A stretch of 64,000 nucleotides of DNA from Centrapalus pauciflorus (GCA_020465985.1 JAANYP010002881.1:2312632-2376631); one strand, 5' to 3'. Shown: positions 46,582 to 62,479, numbered from the stretch's first letter. A program made the numbers and translations. The notes: generated by a model from the sequence alone, not told the origin.

Positions 46582-47052
46582 ACCGGAAAACAGCTAAAGA
46601 TTCAAGAAAATGAATGAAGGTGGGTTGTATTAATTCAAGGCATCGTATTATACGAGAAAGAAGAACAGGAACATGAAACGAAATGAAGAAACCTCATTAT
46701 AATTAAAACACAGAAATGGATAGAGGAGAGATTGATTGTAGTGTTAGTGTTGTGTATGCATATGGAAAATTGTTAAGAAAGTAGTATTGACGATGGAGAA
46801 AGAGGGGTTGATCGAGTCACTGACTGATGTTTCGGGGCCCTACGAATGCTGGGAAGACGATGGATGATATCATGGGGGAAAACAGAGTGTAAATTACACC
46901 GCCATCCAAGTGCTACGTGAAGAAGCTTTTCTTTTTCCTTTTCCTTTTCCTTTTGTACGACTAAACTATAAATTTAAATAAGCTATTGAAAATTATCTTT
47001 TGGGTTTTCTGATTTTAATAACATATTTTTTTTAAAAAAAATTAGCAATATA
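46582..47052 (-). promoter_or_regulatory. TPK upstream region
   Basis: Less AT-rich than its surroundings up to about 46,930, consistent with a 5' UTR and promoter for the minus-strand TPK gene. A CTTTTC-type pyrimidine repeat lies at about 46,928-46,955. No individual element is certain. Confidence 0.35.
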
Positions 47053-47375
47053 TCTATTCTATTAAAAAGGTAATTACATGTTACTTGACGATTAAATAAA
47101 TTGTCACGTGTATTAACGAGGATATGACATGTGTATCCTACAATTTTCATTAATAGAATAAATTAAAGTAATTTATTTATAAAAAAATTCTCTTACTAGG
47201 ATTTCTGTTTTGAAAACTTATAAATACTGTTTCTTATCTTTCAATCAACCTAATCTCGGTTTCTTCAACTGTGTTCTTCCAACTTTAGTTTCTTATCAAA
47301 GTTTTTCATCTATAACTACCGAAGTTTCAACTCAATTATTTAAGTATTTTGTATAGTATATGGATAATAAACTAG
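47053..47375 (+). mobile_element. Possible small Helitron relic
   Basis: Begins TCTATTCTATTAAAAAGG after an A and ends AATAAACTAG before a T, similar to other copies. The usual hairpin before the 3' end is not clear, so this is tentative. Confidence 0.35.
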
Positions 47376-47425
47376 TTATACTAATGAAAACACAACAATC
47401 AAAGTAACTTATCTAATAATCAAAA

Positions 47426-48400
47426 CTAGTTTATAACCCACGTATTACGTGGATATTTTTAATTAAATTTATTTATATAAAATGTATATGAGTAAAAATA
47501 AAAACATACAAAAATAATAATTGTGTTTATTTTTATTATTTACAGATTAAAAAATAGAGTATATTTATCTTTTTAAAAATATTAACTTGTATTTATCTTT
47601 TATTTAATATGTTTTATTATAATATATAAGTTTGAGATCCATTTATTACATGGGTTGATTTAGAAAATACATATTTTTTTTTATATTTTAATAAATTATT
47701 ATAAAATTTATATATACTTAAAATTAAAAAAATTGAAATCTAGTTAAATTAAAGATAAAAGAAATACTTAGTTGTTTGATATTAAATAAAAAAATATTAT
47801 TATATTGTATTATTAAAAACAGATAATATGTGTTTGCAAGAAATGTTCCTTTTAATTTTTATTAACTTCGAATATGAAATATCAATGCAAGAAACAAAAA
47901 AACTTCAATTATGTGAATGTGTATATTTTTTAAAAATGATAAAATATAAAAATGGAATATCTGAAAATCAACAATCAAATTTTGTCATATTCACAATTGA
48001 AGTTTTATCAATAAATTTTAAATTTTGTTAGCAAAATAATTAACAAAAAATTTTAACTTTATTTACTACACTTCTACATTTAAATCTAAATTTTTATATT
48101 TGAATTTACTATGATCATTAAAGATAATAATAACACATATTTATTTTAGGTAAATATTAATTTAATATTAATTCATTAATGAAAAAATTAAAATCAAAAT
48201 TTAATGTAATGTAATTAAGTTAAGGTAGTAAATATGGAAAATGAATTAAAAAAATGACATATGTATAATTATTGATTTTAATTAAGGGTATAAGAGACAT
48301 TTCATAAATAATTATGAGTTGTCATTAATCTCGACCACTGATTTTTTCCATCTAATGGTCCAGAAACTCCAAGTGGTTTTCTTATTATATATAGTATATA
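47426..48400 (-). mobile_element. Non-autonomous Helitron, copy B
   Basis: On the minus strand it starts tATATACTATATATAATAAG near 48,400 and ends with hairpin ccacgtaatacgtgg and CTAG at 47,426, before a T. Its body is the reverse complement of much of the element at 2616-4205. It lacks the 298 bp MITE of that copy and a stretch equivalent to about 3670-4020. The 5' TC has decayed to TA. It has inserted into a repeat whose second copy is at 50,930-51,110. Confidence 0.65.
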
Positions 48401-48404
48401 TAAC

Positions 48405-48590
48405 ATGTCTAATAATCAGGTAATTGATAATCTTTAAAAAAATGTCCCGTCAGGTTGTCTGATCAAGTGATAAGTCAAAAAATTTTGTTGTCTAGATAAT
48501 AAAGTTGTTATTTTAGCACAATTTGCATTTTATTACGGTAATATTACCTAGATTTGTATGTTTTTATCAGTATAACCCTCTAATTAGAAA
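48405..48590 (+). repeat. Dispersed repeat, copy 1 (partner 50,930-51,110)
   Basis: Shared word order: gataatctttaaaaa, gtcaggtt, ctagataa, tagcacaattt and ggtaatattacctaa-like, all in the same orientation in both copies. Helitron B interrupts its left part. Type unknown. Confidence 0.55.
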
Positions 48591-48670
48591 AAAAAAATTA
48601 ATATATTACCCAAAATAAAAATAAAAAAATTAATATATTACTCAAAATAAAAAAATTAATAATATGATTT

Positions 48671-48840
48671 GAGCTCTACATGCCACAAAACCTCCCAACC
48701 CAATGGGAAAAATGGCAGCTTGGGTACCACCAGCAATCATCATGTCAGCTTCCCCTCGCCGAATATGATTTGCAGCAGCATAAAAGCTAATTGGAAGTAC
48801 AGTAGCACATGCAGTTTAATATCCCAGAAACCCAAGATCA
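48671..48840 (-). pseudogene. KAS1 exon 2 fragment, degenerate
   Basis: About 170 bp matching 59,255-59,434 in exon 2 of the KAS1 gene at high identity and in the same orientation. It covers the segment from just before the active-site cysteine region down to the GFVACRAL region. Small insertions and a ~25 bp replaced stretch break the frame, and no neighbouring exons are present. It lies among Helitrons and dispersed repeats, so capture by a mobile element is plausible but not proved. No product is expected. Confidence 0.88.
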
Positions 48841-50178
48841 ACGATAATTATCTTTTTTTTTTTTTTTTAATTTTCACATTCGCGATACAATGGTCGGATT
48901 GGGTTGATGGTAATCCTACATTATCGGGTTAGTGATCATCAAAATAGATTTGAAGATAAGTTACAATGTGATTGGATGCAGTCCGATTGACTTGTCCGAT
49001 AAACTTTGAAAATAGTTTAAAAAAAATTAGTATATGTATTTGCGATTTTAAATTATAAAATGAAATAAGTTTCAGTTTTATCTAAATCTACAATTTAAAA
49101 GAATTTTATTATTTCTAATTATTTGTAAATAAAATTTAAAATTCGAATATTTCATAACCTACCCCTTTAGTTAACACTAGATATCACCCTAAGGATTGGA
49201 TTTTAAAGTTTGAGTTCCTACTTCCTTTGAACTTAAGTCAAATGGTTAGTTTGTTTTAATTTGGAAAACAATAAAGTCAAAAGAATTATAACTACGAATT
49301 TGAAACCAAGCAATTTAATACAGTTTTGGTTCTGAACAAAGCAAGACCTTCTAAATTCTAATCAATAATTTTTTAGGACCAAAACGTACGTAATTGGTTA
49401 AAAAAAACTTGTTTTGTCCTTATCTAATCAATACAATTAACATCGGAAAAAATATATATTATTATGTGTCTGACAGGTTCATATAAAAAAAATTTGTCGA
49501 TCAATTCTTTATTATTTGTAAATAACTAATGTTTTAGCCATAACAATAGAATTTTTGTAAAATTTGATATTGCATACTAATTTAGGGGTGTCAATTTTGA
49601 CCAAACGGGCCAAACAGACCGAACAAAAAAATGGATCCATTATAAAAAAATAAGATAAAACATAACTTTTTTTTTAAATGAAAATTTATAACAAAAAATT
49701 CAATATTATCTAAAATTTATGACTTTTGGTCGTCAACTCGTTTGCTTGAACGAAATTGTCACCCTACGTACATACTATTGGTATTGGAGGATAGAAATTA
49801 GGATGGATTGAATCATATTTCGGGTTTTAATTAAGCTAAAAATTGTTATTGAATGCGTTTACATGGAGCTAAATTTTGCATTATGTTTGTTGATAAATAT
49901 AGCGAAATTGCACATGGTTTTAATTTAAAAAAGGTTTGGTTTGTAGATAGGGGTGAATGGGTTGTTCGGCGGTGGGGGGTTGGATGTAATTTTGATTGTT
50001 GAAGCTAGAAAATATTAAAACCAGCAATCTAGTTAATCTAGTTTTCATTTTAATTATATAAATAATTTATAATTTTCTATAAATAAATAAGTTTGTAAAT
50101 ACTCGCGTTAAGGGAGTGCTTAGTATGAAGAATACATCAAGACTGAATGGTCAACATTTTTTATTTTATAGTTTATAA
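48841..50178. other. Repeat-rich intergenic sequence
   Basis: AT-rich with a 17-base T run at 48,852-48,868 and a TAGGGGTG-type element at 49,583-49,766. No gene is recognised. Confidence 0.5.
49583..49766. mobile_element. TAGGGGTG-ended MITE, about 184 bp
   Basis: Ends TAGGGGTGTCAATTTTGA and (minus strand) TAGGGTGACAATTTCG, with inner words shared with the hAT MITE at 2155-2385 in inverted order. No clean target duplication is visible. Confidence 0.55.
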
Positions 50179-50817
50179 CTAGTTATTAACCCACGTATTA
50201 CGTGGATATTTTATAAATAATGTTTACTAAAAATCTACATAAAACGTCAATTACATAAAAAAAATGTTTACTTTTTTCTAAAAAAATATGAAAATAGTAT
50301 TACCTTTTGTTATTAAGGATAATTAAAAATTTTAATATTTTTAAATATGTATGAATAGTATTTATCGTGTCTCATCTTTTTTAAACTTTTTATTTTTAGA
50401 TTTTTATGTACAAGTAAAAAACTAAAAATTTACTTTTTTACATAGAATACAATTTAAAAAAAATTTAAGATTTAAAAAAATTTAAGATTAAAAAAATTAT
50501 GAAACAACTCATTTCTAATATTACATTATATTCACGTTTTAAATATATAAAAAATACATAGTTAGCTAACATTAGTAGTTAAATACGAAAGTTATTTAAA
50601 TCAATTAAAAAGTATTTGAAATGTTTCCTTTTTTAACTTTATGTATTAAATATGAGGGTATTTGAATTAAATTTCATAAATATTCTTAATAATAATGAAT
50701 TAGTAAAATTAAAAATCTAATTATGGATAAAAGGCGGGAAATCAAAAATCTAGAGGAATGAGGTGATGACACGTGGCATTAGAGGTTTTTTTTATTAATA
50801 TATATAGAATATATAGA
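50179..50817 (-). mobile_element. Non-autonomous Helitron, 639 bp
   Basis: On the minus strand it starts TCTATATATTCTATATATAT at 50,817 after an A. It ends with hairpin ccacgtaatacgtgg and CTAG at 50,179 before a T. Same terminal family as the copies at 2.6, 4.55 and 47.4 kb. No coding capacity. Confidence 0.65.
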
Positions 50818-53587
50818 TTGGGTTGATTACAAAAAAGATGTACTCATATCTTTTTTAATTTGGGTAACATACTAAAAAAAATTCAATTAACTAATTATAT
50901 TATTAAAAACACACTAATCAAGGTAACATGTTATCTGATTAGGTAACTGATAATTTTTAAAAAGTGTCATGGCAGGTTTCCTAGTCAAATGACAAATCGT
51001 AAAGTTCTGCTGACTAGATAAAAAAAATGTTATTTCAGCACAATTTACCTTCTATTCCGGTAACATTACCTAAGTTAATGTGTTTTCACTAGTATATTAT
51101 GCAAATTGGGAAAAAAAAAGTAACATGTTACCTAAAATAGAAAAAAAAATATGTTCCCTTTTTTCGTAATTAACTCTTTATAATTTTACGGGGAAAAACA
51201 TGTACACTCGTTATTTATATGATATTTTAGATGATGGGTTCAAATAACTAATAAAAACAGTATGCTTTGTTGACATGACATAAGTCCAGTTGTTTTACTA
51301 CATGATTAGAAATAAATCAACACTTAACGTTGTGATTTCTTTTAGTTAAATTGAGATATTTTGTTTGCAATTTCATCACAAAGTGGAATGAAAATTTAAG
51401 TTGCAATCAACGTTGTTAAGATCAAAATCTTTCTAGGTTTGTTTTCGTGTTCGCAAGATTGAAAAATTAGTTTTAAGATCCTAGCAAAAGTCACTAGTTT
51501 TAAAATTTTCCCATTATATGCTATAGCTTTATAATGTACAAATTGTCAAGAAATGTAATATAAAATTCAAATTTTGACGATAAAAGTAACCTAAAAATTT
51601 TTAGACCGAGAAAGATAACATAAGATTTAATTATGATAATAAAAGGATATCTATAAACAATTAGGAAGGTAAAAAATTAAATTTATGTGTCATTTTTCGA
51701 CAAAAAGAACATTTCATTATCTTTTTTTGGCCTAAAAATGAATTTCATGTCATTTCTTAGCAAATTATAATTCTATGTTGTCTTTTTGGCCTAACAATTT
51801 TCACAATACATTTATTGTCAAAATTTCCATTTTATGTTACATTTTCTTGACAGTTTACTCTTTTATAATTTATATCGTAACTAAATATATCATACTTTAA
51901 AGAAATATATGTGTACTACAAATTAAAAAACATCGTACATTCATGTTTTGAATGTTTTAAGTCATGCAAAAAAAATCCAACAACCCTACAATCTAACATA
52001 CCGGATAAAATGTAGGATCAGATAGCGATCCAATGATCTTACGCCTATTCTTTACGTTCTTGAAAATAAACTAACGGTTTTGATACTGATCTTACGTTGA
52101 TAATTCCTACTAACATCGATATCGTAATTCAAAGTGTATTTGAATTCGTATCCACATATGTAGAGGTGTTATCGATAAACATGCCATCATAGTTTTAAAT
52201 GATCTCATTGATTATTCTTTTGATATCAATATCAAACATCACATTCTATTCAAGCATTAACTTGGGGTGATGTGAGTGTGAAGGGTCTCTTGCCTGTGGG
52301 ATACATAGGGTGCATTTATTTATAATTATGAGCGTGTAAATGGTCTGAAATTTAAATTTTAAATCTAAATTAACTTTACGTTATTTGTTTAATTTCAAAG
52401 CTAAGAGATTTTATTCTCTGAATATTAAGAGGAGGTGATCTGAATTGAAATTAAGAGCCTTTTAATATCATATCTTATCGTCACCTTTTACTTTCAAACA
52501 TGATTTTTATATTTAGATATTTAACCTCTTAAAAACAAGCTATTTAGCATGTATTTTTTTCATATATATCTTTAATATTTATTATTATATGAAACAACTA
52601 TACATTAGTAAGATACTAAGATGCGGTAATTAGTAAATCTATATAGTAAATAAACAAACATAAACGTAAAGGCAAAATAATAAAAACACATTATATGTTA
52701 GAAAATAGGGTACAAAAACGAAATATTGGAAAATCCTTAAACGTTCATGTATATCACTTTTCGATAACAACAAACTGTCCTAGCCGGATATCCAAAAATT
52801 GTTATATGTTGTAAATAATGATAAGACTAAAGATCCTTTGAGCACCATTTATTAGTTAAGCACCGTGAGCAGCAATCGAAATAAGTTTTTATACATGAAA
52901 ATTTTTATATATACAAGCTTTGAACTTATAGAAATAAACTTTTAGTAGGTTCATTTTATTCACGAGCTTTAATATACACAAGATTAATTAGGTTGATTAC
53001 ATTCTCATTCTTTTGTATATACAAACTCCACTGATTTCATTGCATTCACAAATCTTAATATACACAAGATTCACCAGATAATTTTCATTCAAACTATGAA
53101 AATAAGTTATCAATAACATACAAAGGTTTTAAGTGATGTTGATAGGTCAAAATTTTATTGGTCGCTTACTTATTAAATGATACTTAAATGACCCCATACA
53201 TATACATTTATATACAAGTCTTTAGACTATACAAGTACCAATTATATCGATAAAGTAAATAAACTTTTTTTTTACATATATGATACATGTACTTCAACTG
53301 TCATACTAATATGATATATTTTTACGATAAAACCGGACTCCATTAGTATTAAAAATCACTCTTTACAGAAATGTAACATATTTGTATGAAAAATTAAAGT
53401 AATGTATAATATGGATAAAAAGGGTTCATATATTCCATTGGTATATTCAAAAAATTACGTTGAAATTATACAAACTAAACTCAATATTTTATAGGAAAGT
53501 ATTACATCCCAATACAAATTTTTTCCTAAATTTTAATTAAATTTATAAAAAGCACAATACGTTTTACTAGTTTTCTAATTTTTTCAA
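50818..53587. other. Repeat-rich intergenic sequence
   Basis: Contains the second copy of the 48.4 kb repeat (50,930-51,110) and a weak MITE-like palindrome at about 52,307-52,540 with ends like those at 10,707. The remainder is AT-rich with no recognised gene. Confidence 0.5.
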
Positions 53588-53677
53588 TGGGCCGGCCCAC
53601 GATTTAGATCAACTTTCTATCCTGCCGGGCTGCCATCCCGGTACGATACAATGTAACAATGTTTTAATAAACCCTAG
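53588..53677 (+). promoter_or_regulatory. Site II pair and telo-box of the eL20 gene
   Basis: TGGGCC and GGCCCA abut at 53,588-53,599, and a telo-box AAACCCTAG lies at 53,669-53,677, 78 bp before the start codon. This pair of motifs is the established signature of plant ribosomal-protein promoters, bound by TCP factors and telomere-repeat binding proteins. Confidence 0.75.
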
Positions 53678-53754
53678 ATCATATTATTGAGCGCCTCTAA
53701 CACAACGCACAATTTCGGGAAGATTGATCGAGAGCAGCAGTGCAGCTTTTGAAA

Positions 53755-56031
<2,277 letters not shown>

Positions 56032-56774
56032 GTGAGAGAGACCACATTATCGCTTTTGGTATTTTGTTTGAAACTATACTCGTATCGGGCATTTCATTGT
56101 CTTAAATAGATATTATTGCTTTGAGAATTTTTACACACCACACCTAGTCATGGGAAATTTTGTCTCAAAACGACATTTTATTTTCAATAAATTAGGCTTC
56201 AAATCACGTCTTGATTATTACAAAGATTGTCACCAATGTCATTGAATAGCTGTTATGATCCCAGTGATTTGTGTTTGGTAAGCATGTGACAGGGGATACT
56301 AAATTTTAATTTTAATCTACTATATAAACCACACAAAGCAAATTATAACATTAATGCATGGTTATATCAGATGTGACTTATATTCGCTTTTTGAAAACCA
56401 TACTTGAAACTTGAAAGAGTGTAGTTGATCAACAATAAACAGCATACCCAAAAGAGTGGATGAATTAATAAACAACATACGTACTTATATATTTTGAAAA
56501 CGCTACAAATTGTTTGAAATCCATTAAACCAAATGGTAGCCTCCAAATCTTGTTCCAACTCAAAATTTTATAACTAAATCAAGGTAGATTGGCCAAGAGA
56601 CTATATCATGATCTAGGGGGCACTCTCGACCAGAATCATTACATAAATAAAACAACAATTATACGAGACAAACGTGCTTACAATGCAATACAAAAAGAAC
56701 AAGAAACAGCGGTTTTGACAAAGCCTCTAAAAAGATCCGGTGTTGCTCCACGGAAAGATGCAATCAAGATCATA
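56032..56774. other. Shared 3' flank of convergent eL20 and KAS1
   Basis: 743 bp between the two stop codons, presumably containing both 3' UTRs and terminators. The frame at 56,589-56,831 on the plus strand overlaps the KAS1 end and is a shadow. Confidence 0.6.
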
Positions 56775-59700
56775 TCAAGGTTTGAAAGCAGAGAACGCCA
56801 CAACAGAGTTATGTCCACCAAAACCAAATGAATTTGAAATGGCTGCACGTGATATTAGTTTGAATGAGTGAACTCGTATAAGATTATGAATCATGGCACT
56901 CAACGAGTGTAGAAAAACCACAAGAAACTCACCAACATTGATTTCATGCTGTTGCTTTTGATTTGCAACTGTGTCGAATTCAACTGCAGGCTCTGGGTTC
57001 TAAAATTCACAACACATATCAATGCCCAGTGATAAACCATGAAATGGTAGAAATACAAGTTATACAATAGAAAAATAACACATACGAATTGATTTATGGT
57101 TGGATGCAGCCACCCTGTTTGAATGGCTTTGACCGTAGCAATGGCTTCCAGACCTCCGGCTGCACCTAGGCAGTGTCCGATCATAGACTGATACATATAA
57201 ACATGTGACAGATGGGGTTATTACACACTTAAAAAGGTCCAAATAATAATTAAAAAAAGGGTAACGAGAGCCGTTTACCTTGGTTGCATTCATTTTGATC
57301 CCTTCAGTGCTTTTGAATACCTTCTTTACAGCGTTTACTTCTGCCAGATCACCAACCAATGTCGAAGTTGCATGCGCATTGATGTAGTTAACCTGGCAAA
57401 CATATGTGTTTTAAAAAGATGATTCATGATTTTCTCAAATATACATCGGGATCATGGTTATATATGGAAATAATCAAGATCATGAACCATAAAGTTTTTT
57501 TTCCCAAGAGGGCGGTTAAAACTCAACTATCGGGCTCTAACCCATTTACGCAATGATCTTGCAGGTATTATAAAATGCGCACAGATAAATAACAAAAGGT
57601 GGGTATGGTTGTCATTCTGACTACCCTCGTTCTAGGTCATTTTTCCTCCTCTTAAGATTATTCTCGTCACCAACACCAACCACTTGCCACCAGCAATCTC
57701 AATCACTTACTATGTAAAAGTTTAAAAATATTATGCACCCATTTTGACAATACAAAGCCAAACTAGAAGATCTTACAATGTGAAACTAAGGGTGTGTATG
57801 TGAGAGAGAGAGAGAGAGAGACACCTAAACAGAAATTGTATGAGTTTGCTAGGATTGCCCCTATTATTATGGAAACTAAGGGTGTGTTTTGTATGAAGAA
57901 ATCAATTCTCCATCACCCTTGAGAATGGAAGGATGATACCATCCTATGATTAAAAAAAAAAAGAGATTGAAAACAATACAATTCCGTTCTCTCAGTTTCT
58001 TCGTACCAAACGCACTACCGTTTTCTTAAATTTGAGGTAATATCTCCAAATCATTCTGAGTAGTAGTATCAATTGAGAAAAGTTAAATGCATCAGAATTG
58101 TAGTAGTATCCAAATAAGAACTCAAGATGTCTACATCTTGTAACATAGTTATAGTTTGTACCTTACTGACCAGCTTAGAGCCTTAGACAATTAAACACTA
58201 GGTTGCGTAACTGCCTAAATTCAGTTAATCACTTTAAAGGGATAAATGCGCAAAAAAAGTGCGATTAAAACCTTAGACAACTTGTCAATTTTTTGTGATT
58301 AAAACCTCAAACCATTTTTCGTTGCATTTTTAACCCCGAACTAACCAAAAATCAGTAAATCAAGGTTTTATCAATGGGTAACCGGTTGAAACCGGTTATT
58401 AATCCTACGAGGACCGGTAAATAACCTATGTGGAATAAATTTTAATTGTTGAAACCGATTGTGACACATCATTTAAACCCCCGTTGATGATGTAATCCCG
58501 TTTAAAAATTATCAACAGACGTTTAAATGATGTGTAATACTTGACAACCAGTTTCAACAATTAAAATTTATTCCACGTAGGTTATTTACCGATCCACGTA
58601 GGATTAATAACCGGTCACCCATTGATAAAACCTTGATTTACTGATTCTTAGTTAGTTAGGGGTTTTCTATGCAACGAAAAATGGTTTTGGGTTTTAATCA
58701 TAAAAAACTGACAAGTTGGGGGTTTTTTTTTGCACAATTATCCCTTTTTAAAACACTGCAGTTTAGAACATCATTTTTAGCCAGAAGCAAAGGGGAAATT
58801 TTTATAATAACTCTTAAGATAGATTCAGTCAATTAACAACAAGGAAACCAAGCTACAAAAAGAAACATACCTCTTCAGCTGACACACCAGCATCCTCAAG
58901 ACTGCTCTGAATGCAAGAAGAAACACCAAGCCCATCAGATCGCGGATCAGTCATGTGATAAGCGTCACAGTTTACAGCCCCTCCCAAGTATTCGGCAAGT
59001 ATCGGTGCATCCCTTTTCATTGCGTGTTCCAAGCTCTCCATAACCTTCAGACAATAAAATAATCTTTTATGCTCAAAGAATTAATTATGGAACAGTAAAG
59101 AAACGAACAAAGATGTAAGCAAAGTATGTAAACGAACTATGAAGAGTCCTAAGCAAACATACCAGAACACCAGCACCTTCACCCATGACAAACCCATCTC
59201 TATCTTTGTCCCATGGCCTGGAAGCCGTTTGTGGATCATCGTTTCTCTGCGAGAGAGCTCTACATGCCACAAAACCTCCCAACCCAATGGGAATAATGGC
59301 GGCTTCGGTACCACCAGCAATCATCATGTCAGCTTCCCCTCGCCGAATATGATTTGCAGCAGCATAAAAGCAATAATTGGAAGTAGCACATGCAGTTGAA
59401 ATGGAGTAGTTTGGTCCCATAAACCCAAGATCAATAGCAAGCAATGCCGAACCCATGTTTGTTATGGCATAAGGAATAAAAAATGGAGTGATTTTCCTGT
59501 AACCTCTTTCAATAAGAGATTGGACTCCATCAGAAAATACAGTAAGACCTCCCATTCCTGTTCCAACGAGGACACCAGCACGCTCCTTATCAATCTACAT
59601 ACATCATATAAACAAATAATTTAGTAAGCCTGTGTATATAGTTCCACAAAAGCATTCATAATTCTCCATCAGGAAATATTGAATCCATTATTAAGAAAAG

Positions 59701-61840
59701 GAAACTTCAGTTTTAGCAAGTAGCAACCAAAAGAAAAAAGAAAAATTCTACTGGAGAATGTTTATCACGATCCCTCCAATTTCAAGAAAAAGCTATGTAT
59801 TTGGTTGATTTACAATGCTAAAACGTTTCAAATACATATTGTAATATATGAATGTCTTATTTGGTATAAGTACTTATAACTCATAGAAAGCTTAATGTTA
59901 TCACGAAGATATCATCAAAATATTCACAACCCACATATATTTTTGATTTTTTTTTGAAATCCAAGTGATCCATCTCTTTTGGGATGCATTGTTACAAGAA
60001 GTTTATGTAGAATGACAGATCTGTTTACATTGTTGCTAATTTTTTTCATTCTACTTACATAAATCCCTTATGCTTTCTGCTATGCAGCTTATCAACGGAA
60101 ACGTAACAGAACATGCTTTACAGTCCATTTTTCATGACATACAATAATTAATAATTGATTATTCTGCTAGAAGTTAAAATTCTGATATGCAACTCTCAAT
60201 TTCAATTAGCTCATGCATCCACGGCTAAAAGTGGACCAGAATGATACATATCAGTATTAACATCACCAAGATAAACGTTTCATTCCACCAACATACGCCC
60301 TGTCAATTCTTTAATTATTATACAATTTAACGAAAGCAAGGGTAAATGGGTAATCGGTTTTTCAAAGGCCACATGGAGCTATAGAAGTAGCATTCACAAA
60401 GCAATATTAATTGTAAACCATAGCAACATCTGCAAACTCATTGAGGCACATCACATGTATCAATTACAATCCAATTCTCTGTATTTCCCCTTTTAAGCAC
60501 CTGTCAGCAACTCAGCATCCTAATATTATACTAAAATCAACATATCTCTGCATACACATTATAAAAGTTCACAACATTGTCATGCACTCTTGCTTGTAAA
60601 GGACTTCTAGATTTGAACTGAGTTCCCAACAGAAAAGGCATACAAACCCCACCCTTCCCAGAAACAATGAAAATCATAATCAATCAATATCAAGTTTCGA
60701 GTGTTTAGAAAAGCGTATCATTATATATTGATTATCTTAAGTCAAATTCTCGGATTTGGGAAGGCATCAAGGAGGTGCGGTAATAAGACTAATTATAATC
60801 TCAAAAAATGTAAAATTACTTAACTATCACAAACTTTAATCAAGTAATAATTCTCATTCTTTGAGTCACCAACTCACCATAATCACTTTGAAAATGCACA
60901 ACCAAAATGGAAGATGAAACACCCCCTCAATCCAAGCCCTCACAAATTAAAAAAACTCAAATTCTAATTGAGTGGAGCAAGTTTGCCCCAAACTCACACA
61001 TCCATACTCTCTAATCTCTATCAATATATTTATACATCTCTATAGCACAATCTTCAACCAATGCAAGCCCTCAGAAATCATAATTGAACTCTAAAAATAA
61101 GGGATTATCAGATTATGCAACCGAAAAGCACATCACACGCCTCGTGTGACACAAACAAGTTACTGAAATGTACATTCACATGATTCAATCAAACTCTCAA
61201 ATAATACAGAGCATCCAACCCCCCAAAACACACACACGCGTATCTGGTGTCACAATACTTCATTTCATAAAGATTCACAAAACCGAAAACTTTGTTATCA
61301 ATTCTACAAACAGTTGGCAGGGATTCTAAGTGATTAACAAAAAGAAAAGGCCACCAGATTTTGAAAACTATAAAACGGGAATAAATTACAAACCTTGGAG
61401 CGTTTATCCCCACCAAGATCAGCATCTTCAAGCGCCTTTTTACCAGCAACAATGCAATACCGTAAACAATCGTCAAGTCTCCGGTCATTTTTTCCATCAA
61501 TATACCCATCGGATTTAAACCCACGAATCTGACCACCGAATCGGGTCGGAAATTTGGAGGCATCGAACCTGTCAATCAACCCGATTCCACTTTCCCCAGC
61601 TAAGAGCTTGTCGTAGTATGTGTCAACGTCGTTTCCAAATACGGAGACGAGACCCATACCCGTAATCACGACACGTTTTTTGGGGTCTTTTTCACGTTTA
61701 GGGGCGGAGGCGGACATTACTATGGAGGTTCTGCGTGGGAGTCTGGAGGATTTGACATTGGTGGGTGGTGGGTGGATGCGGAGCGGGTCGAGTGGAGAGA
61801 GCCGGAGTTGGGTTGATTGGAGAAGAGCTTGAGATTGCAT
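56775..61840 (-). CDS. KAS1: 3-oxoacyl-[acyl-carrier-protein] synthase I, chloroplastic
   Basis: Seven exons on the minus strand: 61,840-61,394; 59,594-59,163; 59,044-58,871; 57,392-57,279; 57,187-57,086; 56,999-56,933; 56,842-56,775. They give 467 residues, all in frame. KAS I condenses malonyl-ACP with C4-C14 acyl-ACP in plastid fatty-acid synthesis. A Ser/Pro/Arg-rich transit peptide (about 1-45) precedes KKRVVITGMGLVSVFGND. Catalytic residues are present: Cys218 in TACATS, His358 in NAHATST, Lys389 in NATK and His456 in FGFGGHNS. The sequence follows Arabidopsis KASI (about 473 residues) closely throughout. Introns 1 (1.8 kb) and 3 (1.5 kb) are long; intron 3 carries a foldback element and a MITE. 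No damage is seen. A fragment of exon 2 lies at 48.7 kb. Confidence 0.96.
57885..58016. mobile_element. Short MITE in KAS1 intron 3
   Basis: Ends GGGTGTGTTTTGTATGAAGAA and inverse cttcgtaccaaacgcac, with an A/T-rich centre. Same end family as 24,751-25,067. A GA microsatellite lies just before it at about 57,803-57,821. Confidence 0.6.
58239..58744. mobile_element. Foldback (MULE-like) element in KAS1 intron 3, 506 bp
   Basis: Near-complete palindrome with ends GGGATAA(A/T)TG(C/T)GCA and arms of about 200 bp holding 'aaccggtt' and 'ggttatttacc' words. The arms meet near 58,490. Flanks show only a partial direct repeat (ttTAAA type), so the superfamily is inferred from structure. Confidence 0.65.
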
Positions 61841-62479
61841 TGTTGTGGATGGAAAGGAAAGAAAAAGAAGAAGATGATGATGAAGAAGAATGAGAATGAA
61901 GAAATGAGAGTATAACTATTAATGGCGACTAGACTAGAGTTTTCCGTCGATACAAACGATGCTGAGGGAGTTGGAGGAAAAATGGTGGGCTTGACTGTGT
62001 GCGTCTGCGGCTGGCTGTACGTACCATTTTTACAAAATTACAAAATTAAATTATACGGACAAAATTAGCTCAATAATAATCCACGACATAATAAGTTTGG
62101 AGTATTTAATTTAATAATAATATTCCTAATCCCTTTCATTATTGACTACGTATGTTAATACCTATATATTATAAATAATTACAATGTTGATTTAGAAAAT
62201 AAATATGTATAAAATTATATAAACTGATTATAATAACTTAAAGTTTATTAAATTTATAGTAATTAGATTAGATTTTAGTAAATTGAATTCGAATCGATTT
62301 TTGTATTAAAATCTAGTAGATAACATGAAATAATGTAGTGATGTTTGACATATTAAAGAAGTGTCTGACACGTGATATATGTATTTACTCGTTTATTAGT
62401 ATTTATAAATTTGATACATATACAATATATATTTTTAAACGACAAAAAAACTTTAGAAAAAAGAAACTTGACCTGTGAG
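61841..62479 (-). promoter_or_regulatory. KAS1 upstream region
   Basis: On the minus strand the last ~80 bases before the ATG are a CTT/CAT-rich pyrimidine leader, common in plant 5' UTRs. From about 62,040 outward the sequence is AT-rich and featureless. Confidence 0.4.

Noticed and set aside
59139..59399. Plus-strand frame opposite KAS1 exon 2
   Set aside because: Antisense shadow of the conserved KAS1 exon. Its resemblance to the frame at 48,669-48,932 simply reflects the KAS1 fragment there.
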